From the NCBI GenBank assembly GCA_002173415.2, contig NHNK02000008.1, forward strand, positions 62,001 to 126,000: a stretch of DNA of 64,000 bases, in the 5' to 3' direction. Positions 42,326 through 53,052 of this stretch are shown here, one piece after another. Under the pieces are notes generated by a model. That model searched no databases. It was not told the origin of the DNA and worked only from the letters and a program-made list of their open reading frames with translations. The DNA comes from Marinomonas agarivorans. Lineage in GTDB: Bacteria; Pseudomonadota; Gammaproteobacteria; Pseudomonadales; Marinomonadaceae. How positions within the stretch are numbered: position 1 is the stretch's first letter; each line of letters opens with the position of its first letter. The position numbers and the translations under genes are program-made.

Positions 42326-44826
42326 TATGCCTCTCCCTTCACCACTTTGACGGCGCATTTTTTAAAGTCCGTTTCTTTTGAAAGTGGGTCTGTTGCGTCC
42401 AGAGTTACCTTGTTTACCAGACGACTGGCATCAAACCACGGCATAAATACTAAGCCTTTTGGCGGCTTATTACGCCCTCTTGTTTCCACTCGGGTTTCAA
42501 CAGCGCCACGACGCGAAACAATTTTGACTTTATCACCACGACGCATCCCTCGTGATCTAGCATCGTCTGGGTGCATGTACACCAAAGCATCTGGCATGGC
42601 TTTATAAAGCTCTGGGACGCGTTGCGTCATGGAACCAGAGTGCCAGTGTTCTAATACTCGCCCTGTAGAGAGCCAAAGGTCGTATTCATCGTCTGGCGAT
42701 TCGGCCGCTGGTTCGTAAGGCAAAGCAAAAATAACGGCTCGACCATCAGGTTTGCCATAAAAGTCCCAGTCCGTACCGGGTTTCACATACGGATCAGAGC
42801 CTTCCTTGAAACGCCGTAGTGTCTCTTTGCCATCCACCACTGGCCAGCGTAGTCCTCGTTCTTGATGATAACGATCATAAGGAGCTAAGTCGTGGGCATG
42901 GCCTCGGCCAAAGGTGGCGTATTCTTCGAATAAGCCTTTTTGGATATAAAAACCAAAGTCTCGTGACTCTTGATTCAAACGATCAGTTGGAATGTCATCC
43001 AGTGAAAATTGGTCAACTGTGCCGTTAGCGTACAAAACATCAAAGAGGGTTTTCCCTCGTAACTCTGGTTTTTTTGCAAGCAATACTTCTGGCCAGACAT
43101 CTTCTACTTTAAATCGTTTGGAGAATTCCACCACTTGCCACATGTCGGATTTGGCCCCTTCTGGCGCTTGCACCATTTGATACCACGCTTGGGTACGACG
43201 TTCGGCGTTACCGTAAACGCCTTCTTTTTCAACCCACATGGCCGTTGGCAACACTAGATCAGCGGCTTGTGCGGTGACGGTTGGGTAAGGGTCAGACACC
43301 ACAATAAAATTGTCCGGATGACGATAGCCCGGTAAGCCCTCTTCGTTCATATTGGCCGCGGCTTGCATGTTATTATTACACTGCACCCAATAAAAATTCA
43401 GCTTGCCATCTTTGAGCATGCGGTTTTGCAATACGGCATGGTAACCCGGTTTGGCAGGAATCGTGCCTTCTGGTAGTTGCCATATTTTTTCTGCTTTCGC
43501 GCGGTGTTTCGGATTGGTCACTACCATATCGGCTGGCAAGCGGTGTGAAAAAGTACCCACTTCTCTGGCGGTACCACACGCCGATGGCTGTCCTGTCAAA
43601 GAAAAAGGACTATTACCAGATGTTGCTATTTTTCCTGTAAGTAGATGAATATTGTAGATTAGGTTATTAGCCCACACGCCACGGGTATGTTGGTTAAATC
43701 CCATCGTCCAGAAAGAGGTGACTTTTACTTGCGGGTCAGCATACATTTCAGCCAGTTCTTTTAATTTATGCACAGGAACCGTAGATAGCTCAGAAACGTA
43801 TTCAGCAGTATATTTACTAACGAATTTGGCATATTCCTCAAACGAAATAGGCGTCGAGCCACCTGCTTTATTATTGTTTTTGGCTTTTTTCTCCAATGGG
43901 TGCTCAGGGCGTAATCCGTAACCAATGTCAGTATTACCCAAGCGAAAGTTCGTATGCTTGTTCACAAAATCATGATTCACTCGATTGGTCTGAATGATGT
44001 AGTTAGCAATGTAATTTAAAATGGCAAGATCGGTTTGTGGGGTAAAAATCATGCCATTGTCGGCTAAGTCAAAACTTCTATGCTGGTAAGTGGATAAAAC
44101 AGCGACATTAACATGGGGGGCACTCAAGCGTCGGTCGGTAACTCGGGTCCATAGAATCGGATGCATTTCTGCCATATTAGAACCCCAAAGTACAATCGCA
44201 TCAGCGGCTTCTATGTCATCATAACACCCCATAGGTTCGTCAATCCCAAAGGTACGCATAAAACCGCCTACCGCGGATGCCATACAGTGGCGCGCATTTG
44301 GATCAATGTTGTTACTACGAAATCCTGCTTTATAGAGCTTAGCGGCTGCATACCCTTCTTGTACTGTCCATTGACCTGAACCAAACATACCAACGGCAGT
44401 TGGCCCTTTTGCTTTTAATGTTGCTTTGGCTTTTTCTGCCATGATATCAAAGGCCTGCTCCCAACTAATTGGGGTGAACTCACCTTGTTTATCATATTGA
44501 CCATTTTTCATGCGTAACATGGGGCTGGTTAAACGATCTTTGCCATACATAATTTTCGAAAGAAAATAGCCTTTAACACAGTTAAGCCCTTTGTTTACAG
44601 GGGATTTAATATCGCCATGTGTCGCAACAACTTTTCCATCCATTACCCCGACGTTAACGCTGCAACCTGTCCCACAAAAACGACAAGCGGCTTTATCCCA
44701 CTTAATTTGTGTGGCTTCACTGGTAGTAATTAAATTTGATGCCGCTGTGGGAATTGCCACACCAGCAACAGAAGCGGCAACAGCAACCGCATTGGCTTTA
44801 ATAAATGCTCGACGATCAATGGCCAT
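42325..44826 (-). CDS. napA: Periplasmic nitrate reductase catalytic subunit NapA
   Basis: An AAGGA Shine-Dalgarno supports the start at 44826, giving 833 aa, the usual length. A twin-arginine signal ([16 protein letters not shown]) directs Tat export of the folded enzyme. The [4Fe-4S] cysteines lie in [13 protein letters not shown] with a distal [10 protein letters not shown], and the molybdenum-ligand cysteine in [13 protein letters not shown]. It reduces nitrate to nitrite with bis-MGD cofactor. It follows napD, its maturation chaperone, and is coupled to napB. Confidence 0.97.
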   Translation of the reverse strand: MAIDRRAFIKANAVAVAASVAGVAIPTAASNLITTSEATQIKWDKAACRFCGTGCSVNVGVMDGKVVATHGDIKSPVNKGLNCVKGYFLSKIMYGKDRLTSPMLRMKNGQYDKQGEFTPISWEQAFDIMAEKAKATLKAKGPTAVGMFGSGQWTVQEGYAAAKLYKAGFRSNNIDPNARHCMASAVGGFMRTFGIDEPMGCYDDIEAADAIVLWGSNMAEMHPILWTRVTDRRLSAPHVNVAVLSTYQHRSFDLADNGMIFTPQTDLAILNYIANYIIQTNRVNHDFVNKHTNFRLGNTDIGYGLRPEHPLEKKAKNNNKAGGSTPISFEEYAKFVSKYTAEYVSELSTVPVHKLKELAEMYADPQVKVTSFWTMGFNQHTRGVWANNLIYNIHLLTGKIATSGNSPFSLTGQPSACGTAREVGTFSHRLPADMVVTNPKHRAKAEKIWQLPEGTIPAKPGYHAVLQNRMLKDGKLNFYWVQCNNNMQAAANMNEEGLPGYRHPDNFIVVSDPYPTVTAQAADLVLPTAMWVEKEGVYGNAERRTQAWYQMVQAPEGAKSDMWQVVEFSKRFKVEDVWPEVLLAKKPELRGKTLFDVLYANGTVDQFSLDDIPTDRLNQESRDFGFYIQKGLFEEYATFGRGHAHDLAPYDRYHQERGLRWPVVDGKETLRRFKEGSDPYVKPGTDWDFYGKPDGRAVIFALPYEPAAESPDDEYDLWLSTGRVLEHWHSGSMTQRVPELYKAMPDALVYMHPDDARSRGMRRGDKVKIVSRRGAVETRVETRGRNKPPKGLVFMPWFDASRLVNKVTLDATDPLSKETDFKKCAVKVVKGEA

Positions 44827-44836
44827 AATGATTTCC

Positions 44837-45100
44837 TTAATGCAATTGTTCTTCATTTAAAAATTGGTGATAAACCGGTGACAGGCTTAAAAGCTCATCT
44901 CGGTATTGAATATGTTCTACTCGATTGGCGATGTGTCTTTGCGTGTCAGCTTCTATGGTGAATACGATTTTTCCTTCTGGGCTGATAGCATGTATTTCGG
45001 CTCCTTCTATTTCACTGATTGCCTTAGCAAGCATACTGCTGTGTTCTGGTTTTGCGTGTGCGATAAAGCTTGCGACATGATATTCAAGTGCATTATTCAT
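44837..45100 (-). CDS. napD: NapA maturation chaperone NapD
   Basis: The AGGAGG Shine-Dalgarno fixes the start at 45100, giving 87 aa; a longer in-frame start lies inside napF. It has [20 protein letters not shown] and [16 protein letters not shown], matching NapD, which binds the NapA twin-arginine signal and delays export until the cofactor is inserted. Confidence 0.93.
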   Translation of the reverse strand: MNNALEYHVASFIAHAKPEHSSMLAKAISEIEGAEIHAISPEGKIVFTIEADTQRHIANRVEHIQYRDELLSLSPVYHQFLNEEQLH

Positions 45101-45119
45101 GGTGCCTCCTAGCATTTTT

Positions 45120-45638
45120 TTAGCTATAAAATAGGTGTTGGATGGCGTTTGACGGACAAACAGACACGCAAGCGCCACATTGATGGCACTGATCTGTTGC
45201 TAGGTTTGGTGCCGGTGTACCCGCATTCTTGTAATAAAAACGAATGGCTTGTGGCTCACAAACATCCTGACAGCTCTGACAAAATATGTGGTTCAAGGCA
45301 AAGCATTGATCTGTGATAACAAGTTTCATTGACCAAGGTTTGGTAGAATCACGCTCTAAAGCAGGGAGAAAGAATGTTTGATCGCACACATCAATACATT
45401 GTTGACAAAAAGTACATTCATCGTGCTGAAAATTAATATAGGGATAACCCGCTTGATCATGTTGAATAATGTTGGTTTCGCACACCTTGACGCATTCTTC
45501 ACACTGGGTACAGTGCTCGAGGAAATTCGCTTCATCGGTTACCCACGGTAGGCGCAATTGCGGTGAATCTGGCTGTTTACCTAGTAATAACTGCCTTCTT
45601 GCAGGGTTAGCCAGTTTTTCGGTGGCTTTTTCCTTCAT
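45120..45638 (-). CDS. napF: Ferredoxin-type protein NapF
   Basis: The 172-aa protein carries three ferredoxin-like cysteine clusters: CTQCEECVKVC, CTFCQQCIDVC and CHQCGACVSVC, plus FCQSCQDVCEPQAI. NapF is cytoplasmic and contacts NapA during maturation. An AAGGAGG Shine-Dalgarno lies 6 bp before the ATG. It follows napE by 13 bp. Confidence 0.93.
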   Translation of the reverse strand: MKEKATEKLANPARRQLLLGKQPDSPQLRLPWVTDEANFLEHCTQCEECVKVCETNIIQHDQAGYPYINFQHDECTFCQQCIDVCDQTFFLPALERDSTKPWSMKLVITDQCFALNHIFCQSCQDVCEPQAIRFYYKNAGTPAPNLATDQCHQCGACVSVCPSNAIQHLFYS

Positions 45639-45651
45639 ATAGCCTCCTTGA

Positions 45652-45813
45652 CTATGCCGTTGGAGGGCCAGTCAAAATCTGACTAATCCAAATGATGAAA
45701 CCAATAGCACCAATTAGAGCAATAGTTACAATAGGGGCAAGAAAAATCGTTAGAAATAAAAACGTATTACGTTCGTATTTTTTGCGTTGTTGCTGTGGGT
45801 TTTGAGCTTTCAC
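45652..45813 (-). CDS. napE: NapE-family small membrane protein
   Basis: A 53-aa frame begins with a GTG at 45813, with AAAGG upstream, so it is easily missed by finders restricted to ATG or to longer genes. The N-terminus is basic (QQQRKKYERNTFLFL) and one membrane helix follows (IFLAPIVTIALIGAIGFIIW). Length, charge pattern and position at the head of napFDABC match NapE, whose role is not settled. Confidence 0.85.
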   Translation of the reverse strand: MKAQNPQQQRKKYERNTFLFLTIFLAPIVTIALIGAIGFIIWISQILTGPPTA

Positions 45814-45869
45814 TGCTGGTACCTTTGTCAAAAGATAACGCTATTGTCTACCTATGAAAAAAAGGCGTT

Positions 45870-45883
45870 TTGACCTTGCTCAA
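45870..45883 (-). promoter_or_regulatory. FNR/Anr-like site upstream of napE
   Basis: TTGACCTTGCTCAA matches the TTGAT-N4-ATCAA consensus at 8 of 10 positions. It lies 57 bp before the napE start, compatible with a -41.5 activator site. A lone NarL/NarP-type heptamer TACCTAT occurs at 45849-45855. The remaining gap to 46183 shows a weak direct repeat (GATGTAGAT, near 45990 and 46018) and no gene. Confidence 0.55.
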
Positions 45884-46183
45884 ACCTTTAAATTATTTAC
45901 GCTGAAAAAATAAGAAAATCGATAAAAAAATCTATATAACAAAGACGTAAAGAAGATAGGCTGTTTCTCTAGAAGCCCCATAGGCAACTTACACAGATGT
46001 AGATGGAGAGCTGTACGGATGTAGATAGAAAGTGCGCAGGAATTCAGTATGAAGCGCGCTCTTCACACGCTGGCGTTAGTAGGCTTATTTATACGACTTA
46101 TTCACCCCTTTAACTAGAACCTTGCCAATCTAGTTTCTTAAAGCAGAACAAAGGTGGCGGTTGAGGCATACAATCAGACAAGA

Positions 46184-46927
46184 TTAAAAAGCACCTGCTT
46201 CAAGCAGGGCAGCATCCGCTTGTAATACATCTAACTCATGGGCAGGGCTAACCCATAAGGCTATCGCTGTTTGCTTTTGGCCTTGTTCTGGCGGCGAATC
46301 AAGTTTCAATTGCCATTGATTTGTTTGGCTGATTTGACTGAGTGTATTCAAAACAACATAGTCATGGTTTAAGGTTCTACCTCTGTTTTCTCCTGCTTTT
46401 ACCTGTGTGGTGATTCCCATACCTAGGTAAGCAACATGAAGTAAGTAAGGGCCTTTTACGCTTGGGTGCCCTGTGTATTGCGCTTGCAAAATACCATTCT
46501 TTAACTCAGCGGATAACTGCCCTGCAGCACCTTGGTTTTGCGGCACTTGTCTGTTACCACGAAACCAAGCACGCCATTCTTTGTTATTCACTACAAAACC
46601 TGGGGTATAAACCTGACTGGTATGCCCTTCTCGAACATGCTGGCGCTGGCGTGAGCTGTATTCAGGTCGAGAAAAGCGATCATCCCAACCTATGTAGTTC
46701 CAGTAATCCACATGATAAGCCAATGGAATAACGCTTTGAAAAGGGTCTTCTTGCTTGGCAAAATCAGCAAGAAAGCGATCGGCAGGTGGGCAAGAGCTGC
46801 ACCCTTCTGAGGTATAAAGTTCAATGACTGTTGGGGCTGTTGTTCCTGTTTGAAAGGTTTGTCCAGAAACAGTCTGAGGAATAAAAACGATCAGTGTGAC
46901 GAATAAAAAAGACAAATACTGCTGCAT
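46184..46927 (-). CDS. Secreted DUF1223 thioredoxin-like protein
   Basis: The 247-aa protein starts with a Sec signal peptide (MQQYLSFLFVTLIVFIPQTV, then SGQ). It then shows IELYTSEGCSSCPPADRFLA, a CXXC motif in a thioredoxin-like fold, YHVDYWNYIGWDDRF and a segment containing VYTPGFVVNNKEW, the marks of DUF1223. The function is unknown; a periplasmic redox role is plausible from the CXXC motif. It is monocistronic. Confidence 0.85.
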   Translation of the reverse strand: MQQYLSFLFVTLIVFIPQTVSGQTFQTGTTAPTVIELYTSEGCSSCPPADRFLADFAKQEDPFQSVIPLAYHVDYWNYIGWDDRFSRPEYSSRQRQHVREGHTSQVYTPGFVVNNKEWRAWFRGNRQVPQNQGAAGQLSAELKNGILQAQYTGHPSVKGPYLLHVAYLGMGITTQVKAGENRGRTLNHDYVVLNTLSQISQTNQWQLKLDSPPEQGQKQTAIALWVSPAHELDVLQADAALLEAGAF

Positions 46928-47049
46928 ACTTCATACCTTTATGTGCTGATTACCTTAAAGCTATGAGGAACGAAACAGTATTTAGTTCATATGAAAGACC
47001 TTAGAGAGAAACTAAATAGAAATACTAAATAAAAGTCAGCTAAATAGTA

Positions 47050-48111
47050 CTAGCGGTTCGCACTGGCATCATTGCCCGCTGCATAAGCATACACTTCGTC
47101 CTTCGTTGCCATAGAATTATCACCAGGTGTGCTCATTACTAAGGCGCCATGTGCCACGGCTAATTCAATACTCTTTTGCCAACCTTCTTCGGCTAACATG
47201 CCGTGAATAAAGCCCGCAGCAAATGCATCGCCACCGCCGACTCGATCATAGATCGGCAAATTTGGCTTAGAGGGTGCAACAAAGGCTTGCCCTTGTGCCA
47301 AACAAACGCCACCCCAATCGTTACTAGACGCGTTTTTAACAATACGCATAGTGGTGACTAGGCATTGCAAATTAGGAAAACGTGCCTGCATGTCTTGTAA
47401 GGCTTCAATGAATACATCTGCGTCCAATGTTTCAATCGTACGAGGCAGACGTTCAATGCCAAATAGCACATCCGCATGGGCAATCAATCGCTCATTACAG
47501 GCGATGGCAGCTTCTTTCCCTCCTTTTGACGACCATAAAGAGGCTCGATAATTCAAGTCGTAAGAAATAACCGCACCTTGTTTTTTTGCTGCTAGCATCG
47601 CCGCTTCGACTACTGCGGGAGAATGTTCACCCAAGGCTGCCATCACGCCGCCAACATGAAACCAACGTGGTTTTGCCGCGGTAAAGAGTTTATCCCAATC
47701 GATATCAGCAACCTGAAGTTGAGCAATTGCTGTGTGACCACGGTCCATGACAGCCTTCGCCCCACGCTCACCAAATCCTTTTTCCATAAAATACAAACCG
47801 TTACGCGCCTGCTGCCCAACACCGTCATGGGCGATCCATTTTATCCATTGGCTACTGACACCAGCTCGTTGAATCAACCCTTCTATTAACGCGCCAACTT
47901 CGTTATCAACCAACGCAGTAATGATGCCTGTACGTTGGCGAAAACACTGGCTTAATCCTTGTACAACATTGTATTCTCCGCCACCTTCCCAAACACGAAA
48001 CAGGTTTGTGCGACGAATGCGATCTTCCTGCGGGTCCAATCGTAACATCACCTCCCCTAAGGCAAGGCAATCGGTAAAGGATTCGGAAGCAGGCAACATA
48101 ATTAACGACAT
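47050..48111 (-). CDS. kdgK: PfkB-family sugar kinase, probable 2-keto-3-deoxygluconate kinase
   Basis: The 353-aa kinase has the PfkB entry ALGEVMLRLDPQEDRIRR, substrate loop WEGGGEYNVVQGL, the second PfkB signature YDRVGGGDAFAAGFIHGML with the catalytic aspartate, and SYDLNYRASLWSS. The layout is that of KdgK, which phosphorylates 2-keto-3-deoxygluconate for entry into Entner-Doudoroff metabolism. No uronate genes are adjacent, so the exact sugar is uncertain. Confidence 0.78.
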   Translation of the reverse strand: MSLIMLPASESFTDCLALGEVMLRLDPQEDRIRRTNLFRVWEGGGEYNVVQGLSQCFRQRTGIITALVDNEVGALIEGLIQRAGVSSQWIKWIAHDGVGQQARNGLYFMEKGFGERGAKAVMDRGHTAIAQLQVADIDWDKLFTAAKPRWFHVGGVMAALGEHSPAVVEAAMLAAKKQGAVISYDLNYRASLWSSKGGKEAAIACNERLIAHADVLFGIERLPRTIETLDADVFIEALQDMQARFPNLQCLVTTMRIVKNASSNDWGGVCLAQGQAFVAPSKPNLPIYDRVGGGDAFAAGFIHGMLAEEGWQKSIELAVAHGALVMSTPGDNSMATKDEVYAYAAGNDASANR

Positions 48112-48344
48112 AAATAGCTCTCTCTGACAAATTAAGTGACACAGTTAGCTCAAGTTCTAGACTTGATTCAATCTGGTTCATCCTTCTTAGATAATTGCAA
48201 ACTGACATCCATTTGCATGCAGATATTCAGTTGCTGACAAAAACAACGATAAAATGTGAACTAATGTAGCGAAAATAACAATATAAATCGATTTAAATTA
48301 AACGATATGTTCTTTCTAATTTAATTGTATTTTGATTTTAAGAC

Positions 48345-48992
48345 TCACAATGCCAGTGTTTTTAATTTGAGCGAACTGGCAATTAACACAGCTTGAGTGC
48401 GGTTATTAATGTTTAATTTTCTAAAGATGGCGGTGATATGAGCTTTAACCGTCGCTTCAGAAATATTAAGTTCGTAGGCAATTTGCTTATTGAGCAAACC
48501 TTCGTTTAGATAACACAGAATATTGTATTGAGCCGGTGTCAGTTCTGCGACTTTTTGTGCCGCCTGCTGAGTGGCATCTGGGGATTGATTAACGACATCA
48601 CGCATATGGTCAGGTAACCACACTTCCCCTGCCATAATGGTTAGTATTGCATTGGCAATTTCAGACGACTGGCTGGTTTTAGGAATAAAGCCTAAGGCTC
48701 CAGCATGTATTACATTGGCGACTATTTCCGGTTCATCACTGCCTGACACAACGGCTATTGGCAACTCTGGAAATTGAAAGCGGATTTTCATCAAACCATA
48801 AAGATCACCGCTCCCGGGCATGTTTAGGTCCAACAATAATAAGTCCAACTCTGGTTCAGCCGACAAATACTGCAGCGTAGATTCCAAACTATTCGTTTCA
48901 TGAATATTAAGATCATTTAAATGGTTAAAGATCGCATTCTTCAAGGCATCACGAAATAGTGGATGGTCATCAGCAATTAACAGCGAATACAT
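48345..48992 (-). CDS. LuxR-type response regulator, ErdR/CrbR-like
   Basis: The 215-aa protein has an N-terminal receiver (SLLIADDHPLFRDALKNAIF, phospho-aspartate in LLLLDLNMPGSGD) and a C-terminal LuxR helix-turn-helix (LTPAQYNILCYLNEGLLNKQ, ISEATVKAHITAIFRKL). Regulators of this type (CrbR in Vibrio, ErdR in Pseudomonas) activate acetyl-CoA synthetase, and acs lies 215 bp upstream on the same strand. The usual partner is an SLC5-fused kinase, which is not in this window; the kinase at 24553 has its own adjacent regulator. Confidence 0.8.
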   Translation of the reverse strand: MYSLLIADDHPLFRDALKNAIFNHLNDLNIHETNSLESTLQYLSAEPELDLLLLDLNMPGSGDLYGLMKIRFQFPELPIAVVSGSDEPEIVANVIHAGALGFIPKTSQSSEIANAILTIMAGEVWLPDHMRDVVNQSPDATQQAAQKVAELTPAQYNILCYLNEGLLNKQIAYELNISEATVKAHITAIFRKLNINNRTQAVLIASSLKLKTLAL

Positions 48993-49207
48993 AACTCACC
49001 CTCTTTTTTTAACTTATTATTTTTTTAAGAGAATAAAAGAGTGCAAGGCAAAAAGCAAAATAGACCAGTGACAGGTTTATTCTGCATTTTTATGAAGCAA
49101 CTGATTCTACACCATACAGTATAGAGTCAGTCGCTTTTGTCACCGAATAGATGCATAAATAGATATGAAGATAGATGTATCGCTACGCCACACACCAATT
49201 AAGCGAA

Positions 49208-51163
49208 TTACTTATTGAGTCTGTGCTCAATTAAATCATCGACCACACTTGGGTCCGCCAACGTACTGATATCTCCAAGGGAGTCATGTTCATTCGCCGC
49301 AATTTTACGCAAAATACGACGCATAATTTTACCTGAACGGGTTTTTGGCAAGCCTCTATTTGCCCATTGCATTAAATCTGGCGTGGCAATCGGGCCGACT
49401 TCATCCCGTACAAATTGACGAATTTCTTTGATCAGTTCCTCATTGACAGTAATGCCATCTACCTTATTTAGGTAAACATATAAACCTTGACCTTTAATAT
49501 CGTGGGGGTAACCAACAACCGCTGCTTCGGCAATGGCTGGGTGAGCCACTAGCGCACTTTCTATCTCGGCCGTGCCTAAACGGTGACCAGAAACATTCAA
49601 TACGTCATCAACACGGCCAGTAATCCAGTAGTAACCATCAAGGTCCCTTCGGGCCCCATCACCAGTGAAGTACATACCTTTATAGGTACTGAAATAGGTT
49701 TGCTCAAAGCGCTCATGGTCACCGTAAACCGTACGAGCTTGCCCTGGCCAAGAATCTAACAGCACCAATCCACCCTCTACTTCTTTATCCGTATCAGTAA
49801 TTAGATTACCTTCGGCATCCACAAGAGCAGGTTGAACACCAAATAATGGTCCGACACAGGAACCAGGTTTCATGTCATGAACACCTGTTACTGGCGTCAT
49901 CATCATGCCACCGGTTTCTGTTTGCCACCAAGTATCAACAATTGGACAGCGCTCTTTCCCTACTTTGGTGTAATACCACCACCAAGCTTCTGGATTAATA
50001 GGCTCCCCAACACTGCCCAATATACGTAGTGAATCTCGATGGCTTGAATTAATCGGCTCATCACCTTTGGCCATAAGCGCTCGAATTGCGGTTGGTGCTG
50101 TATATAAAATCGACACCTTGTATTTATCGATGATACGACCAATTCGGCCGGAGTCTGGGTAGGTTGGTACCCCTTCAAATAAGATGCTGGTTGAACCATT
50201 AGCAAGTGGACCATACACAATATAACTGTGCCCTGTAACCCAACCCACATCGGCAGCACACCAATAAACATCATCATCTCGTAGATCAAATACGACTTGA
50301 TGGGTTAATGAGGCATATACCATGTAGCCGCCTGTGGTATGCAAGACGCCTTTTGGTTTACCTGTCGAGCCTGATGTATACAAGATAAAAAGTGGGTCTT
50401 CGGCAGCCATTGGTTCAGGTGGGCACTCAACAGAGCAAGTAGAAACCAGTTCTTTCCAATTCACATCATGTTTTTCATCCCAATCCATTTTCGTCTCTGT
50501 GTAAGGCAGTACAACAACATGTTCGACACTTGGGCAAGCATTGTCAGCAATAGCTAGATCAACATTGTGTTTCAGAGGAATACGGTTTCCCGCACGGTAA
50601 CCCTCGTTTGCGGTTAACACCACTTTCACGGTGGAATCGTTAAGGCGATCGGCAATCGCATGAGCAGAAAAGCCACCAAAAATGACCGAATGAATAGCGC
50701 CAATACGAGCACAAGCAAGCATGGCAAAAGTTGCCTCAGGGATCATTGGCATATAGATCGCCACTCGATCCCCTTTTTTAACACCTAGTTTTTTCAAACC
50801 ATTGGCCAAACGCGCAACTTCATCATGCAATTCTTGATACGTCACGTCACGATCAGTTCCTTCTTGATCGCCTTCCCAGTGATAAGCCACTTTTGTTGCT
50901 TTATGAGGCAAATGACGGTCAATGCAATTATAAGCGGCATTCAAAACGCCGTCTTCAAACCACTTAATATCGACTTTGCCATAATCGAATGATGTATTTT
51001 TTACTTTACTATAAGGGGCTATCCAGTCGAGTCTCTTCCCTTGTTCTGCCCAAAAAACATCAGGATTCTCTATCGATGCTTGATAACTGTTTGCAAAACT
51101 GTCTTGAGTAAATAATGCCTGTTTTGTTGTGATGTTTGGTACTTTTGTTTGCAAAGAATCCAT
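49208..51163 (-). CDS. acs: Acetyl-CoA synthetase (AMP-forming)
   Basis: The start at 51163 has a GGGA Shine-Dalgarno and gives 651 aa, the usual length; an in-frame ATG at 51220 lies in non-family sequence. It has the adenylate-forming motifs [30 protein letters not shown] and [17 protein letters not shown]. The acetylation-controlled lysine lies in the C-terminal [12 protein letters not shown]. It activates acetate to acetyl-CoA. Confidence 0.97.
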   Translation of the reverse strand: MDSLQTKVPNITTKQALFTQDSFANSYQASIENPDVFWAEQGKRLDWIAPYSKVKNTSFDYGKVDIKWFEDGVLNAAYNCIDRHLPHKATKVAYHWEGDQEGTDRDVTYQELHDEVARLANGLKKLGVKKGDRVAIYMPMIPEATFAMLACARIGAIHSVIFGGFSAHAIADRLNDSTVKVVLTANEGYRAGNRIPLKHNVDLAIADNACPSVEHVVVLPYTETKMDWDEKHDVNWKELVSTCSVECPPEPMAAEDPLFILYTSGSTGKPKGVLHTTGGYMVYASLTHQVVFDLRDDDVYWCAADVGWVTGHSYIVYGPLANGSTSILFEGVPTYPDSGRIGRIIDKYKVSILYTAPTAIRALMAKGDEPINSSHRDSLRILGSVGEPINPEAWWWYYTKVGKERCPIVDTWWQTETGGMMMTPVTGVHDMKPGSCVGPLFGVQPALVDAEGNLITDTDKEVEGGLVLLDSWPGQARTVYGDHERFEQTYFSTYKGMYFTGDGARRDLDGYYWITGRVDDVLNVSGHRLGTAEIESALVAHPAIAEAAVVGYPHDIKGQGLYVYLNKVDGITVNEELIKEIRQFVRDEVGPIATPDLMQWANRGLPKTRSGKIMRRILRKIAANEHDSLGDISTLADPSVVDDLIEHRLNK

Positions 51164-51345
51164 AGTTATTTCCCATTTATAGTTATTTCCCGTTTTCAGT
51201 TGCTCGTTATACGCACACAATTTCTCATAGAAGCCCAGATAACATAGCGTAGCCGCCGATTAAGAAAATGCATACGCACTGTCCTTCACTATATATTGCT
51301 GTTGCTTTCACACTATTACACTTTAGTCTTACTTATTGCCTCTCT

Positions 51346-52095
51346 CTAATGTCTCTTTTTCAAACGACCTGCTTTTGCAAAAAAAGGAATATGAATAACG
51401 CGCTTTTGATTCGGATCTGGCCATATTTCCACTACTTTCTCCCAAGCGGCATTAAGTAAAATATTGGCTTCTTGCTCAGGAAGTGCCCGCCATGCCGTCC
51501 ATGTTTTCATATAATCGAATACTCGGTAAGCATTCCATTTTAACGATAGTTCAAAATCAGGTACTTGTATCATTTCGAAAGGAAAGTCGATTTTGCTGTA
51601 GCGGTTCCAAATAATTTTGTTCTGCTTTGGCCAGTGGGGTAATAAAGATGGCAAGACGCTATTGGCGATAATTTGATCAAATTCATCCGATATTTTTAAG
51701 CCGCTGTAGCCCCAACAAACAAACAATCCCTCCGGTTTTAGTAGACGTATTGCTTCTGGCCAAAATCGCTCTAAATCAAAGCAGTGCAGTGCTTGGCCTA
51801 CACAAATGACGTCAAAGTGATTATCTGGGTAAGAGGTTGTTTCTGAAGAAGAGACTTGATAATGGATTTTTCGATGAGGGGTAGCTTCTGCAATATGCTC
51901 TTCACTAATGTCACTGGCTTCAACATGAGTAAAATAAGCGGTTAAATCAACTGACACTTGCCCTGTTCCGCATGCACAATCCCATACACGTTCTCGGTTT
52001 TTTGCCTGCTGAGCCAACCACAAATATAACTCAGCTGGATATGTCGGTCGCCCTTTCGCGTAACCACTGGACGATATATTAAAGAGCGACTCCAT
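51346..52095 (-). CDS. Class I SAM-dependent methyltransferase
   Basis: The 249-aa protein has motif I VWDCACGTGQVSVDL, motif II around VEASDISEEHI, DVICVGQALHCFD and LLKPEGLFVCWGYSG. The overall layout resembles the ubiquinone/menaquinone-methyltransferase-like group often called UbiE/YcgJ-type, but the substrate is unknown. It lies 182 bp upstream of acs on the same strand. Confidence 0.85.
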   Translation of the reverse strand: MESLFNISSSGYAKGRPTYPAELYLWLAQQAKNRERVWDCACGTGQVSVDLTAYFTHVEASDISEEHIAEATPHRKIHYQVSSSETTSYPDNHFDVICVGQALHCFDLERFWPEAIRLLKPEGLFVCWGYSGLKISDEFDQIIANSVLPSLLPHWPKQNKIIWNRYSKIDFPFEMIQVPDFELSLKWNAYRVFDYMKTWTAWRALPEQEANILLNAAWEKVVEIWPDPNQKRVIHIPFFAKAGRLKKRH

Positions 52096-52330
52096 TTTTA
52101 TTGCCCTCTCACCCTATTTAGTGACTGAAAATATCGTTTATTAACAGAAAGTCAAAAACACAGCTAGCAATCTGAAAATAGCTTTGCTCTATGGTGCTCA
52201 AACCGCGTGTCCAATACAGCCTGCTAATAAAGATACGCGTTCATTATTGAACAAATACTATACAATAATCATTATTAAATGTATTCGTTGCAATAAAACA
52301 CCTATACCCGCTATTTACATTGGGGCTTTT

Positions 52331-52398
52331 AAACTATAGTCGCAATTAAACTATAATCACAATTAAACTGTAGTCACAATATATGAGTAGCCACAATA
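52331..52398. repeat. 17-bp tandem repeat in the gap before a small membrane protein gene
   Basis: Four copies of a 17-bp unit, AAACTATAGTCGCAATT and variants, the last more diverged. The period is not a multiple of 3 and the region is non-coding. The rest of the 52096-52609 gap is AT-rich and must hold promoters for the flanking genes; nothing else stands out. Confidence 0.75.
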
Positions 52399-52609
52399 AA
52401 GATTTTTCTAATACAAGCAGTTAGAGATTGGCAACATCATCACAAAAGTGTATTACACTAAACAGTGTTAAAAAAACAAAGGTTCTCATCAGACATTCGT
52501 CTGCACAACTTGCCTATCAAAAGGCAAAGTTAGTTCCTGAGTTTTTGTTTTTTCAAGGAAGTATGCTTTCTATACTCTAGTCAATTGATAGAAATACAAA
52601 GGCTTATTT

Positions 52610-52990
52610 ATGAAAATGCATAGGGCAACCCCCGCAGCAGACAACAGAGAAAATAAACGTACTCGGCTTGTTGACAATCAAACGGCAAAAACACAAAGCC
52701 AACATAAAAAAGTGAAAAATACACTTATCGCCATGACGGTTATTTACGCTTGTGCTTTTCCTTTTACTATTATGCCGGCGATCTTTTCTATCATGTTAGG
52801 AACGAACACAAGAACAGAAACTTACATCGCTATTTTCAGCCTAATGAGCTTACCTGCGGTTTTGTTATTCTCCATCCTTGTACCTTGGATTTTATATTTT
52901 TTCCAAATGCCTAAAAGTGCCTTACTGCTATTGTTTTTGCCCTTTGTTAATGGCGTATTAATTTTGCTTTATGTGGTAATAGGTATATAA
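52610..52990 (+). CDS. Small membrane protein of unknown function
   Basis: The 126-aa product has a basic hydrophilic N-terminus (about 38 residues, including KTQSQHKKVKN), then three hydrophobic segments at about 40-62, 76-98 and 100-125. I recognise no family. Upstream sequence is AT-rich with no obvious Shine-Dalgarno. Convergent with the Mpo1-like gene. Confidence 0.65.
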   Translation: MKMHRATPAADNRENKRTRLVDNQTAKTQSQHKKVKNTLIAMTVIYACAFPFTIMPAIFSIMLGTNTRTETYIAIFSLMSLPAVLLFSILVPWILYFFQMPKSALLLLFLPFVNGVLILLYVVIGI

Positions 52991-53052
52991 GGAAGAGACG
53001 AATAGGCCTTCTGAACGTTAGCCTTATTGGTCCCCTCTTTAGCTAAAACGCG

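Noticed and set aside
45849-45855. NarL/NarP heptamer TACCTAT
   Set aside because: A single heptamer of a loose consensus is expected by chance; no inverted partner was found.
48345-48992. Pairing of this response regulator with the permease-kinase at 24553
   Set aside because: The kinase already overlaps its own LuxR-type regulator by 4 bp, so a cognate link to the distant regulator is not needed.
52331-52398. Possible CRISPR-like array
   Set aside because: The 17-bp units are contiguous with no unique spacers and no cas genes are present, so it is a tandem repeat. The same holds for 12041-12100 and 27241-27360.
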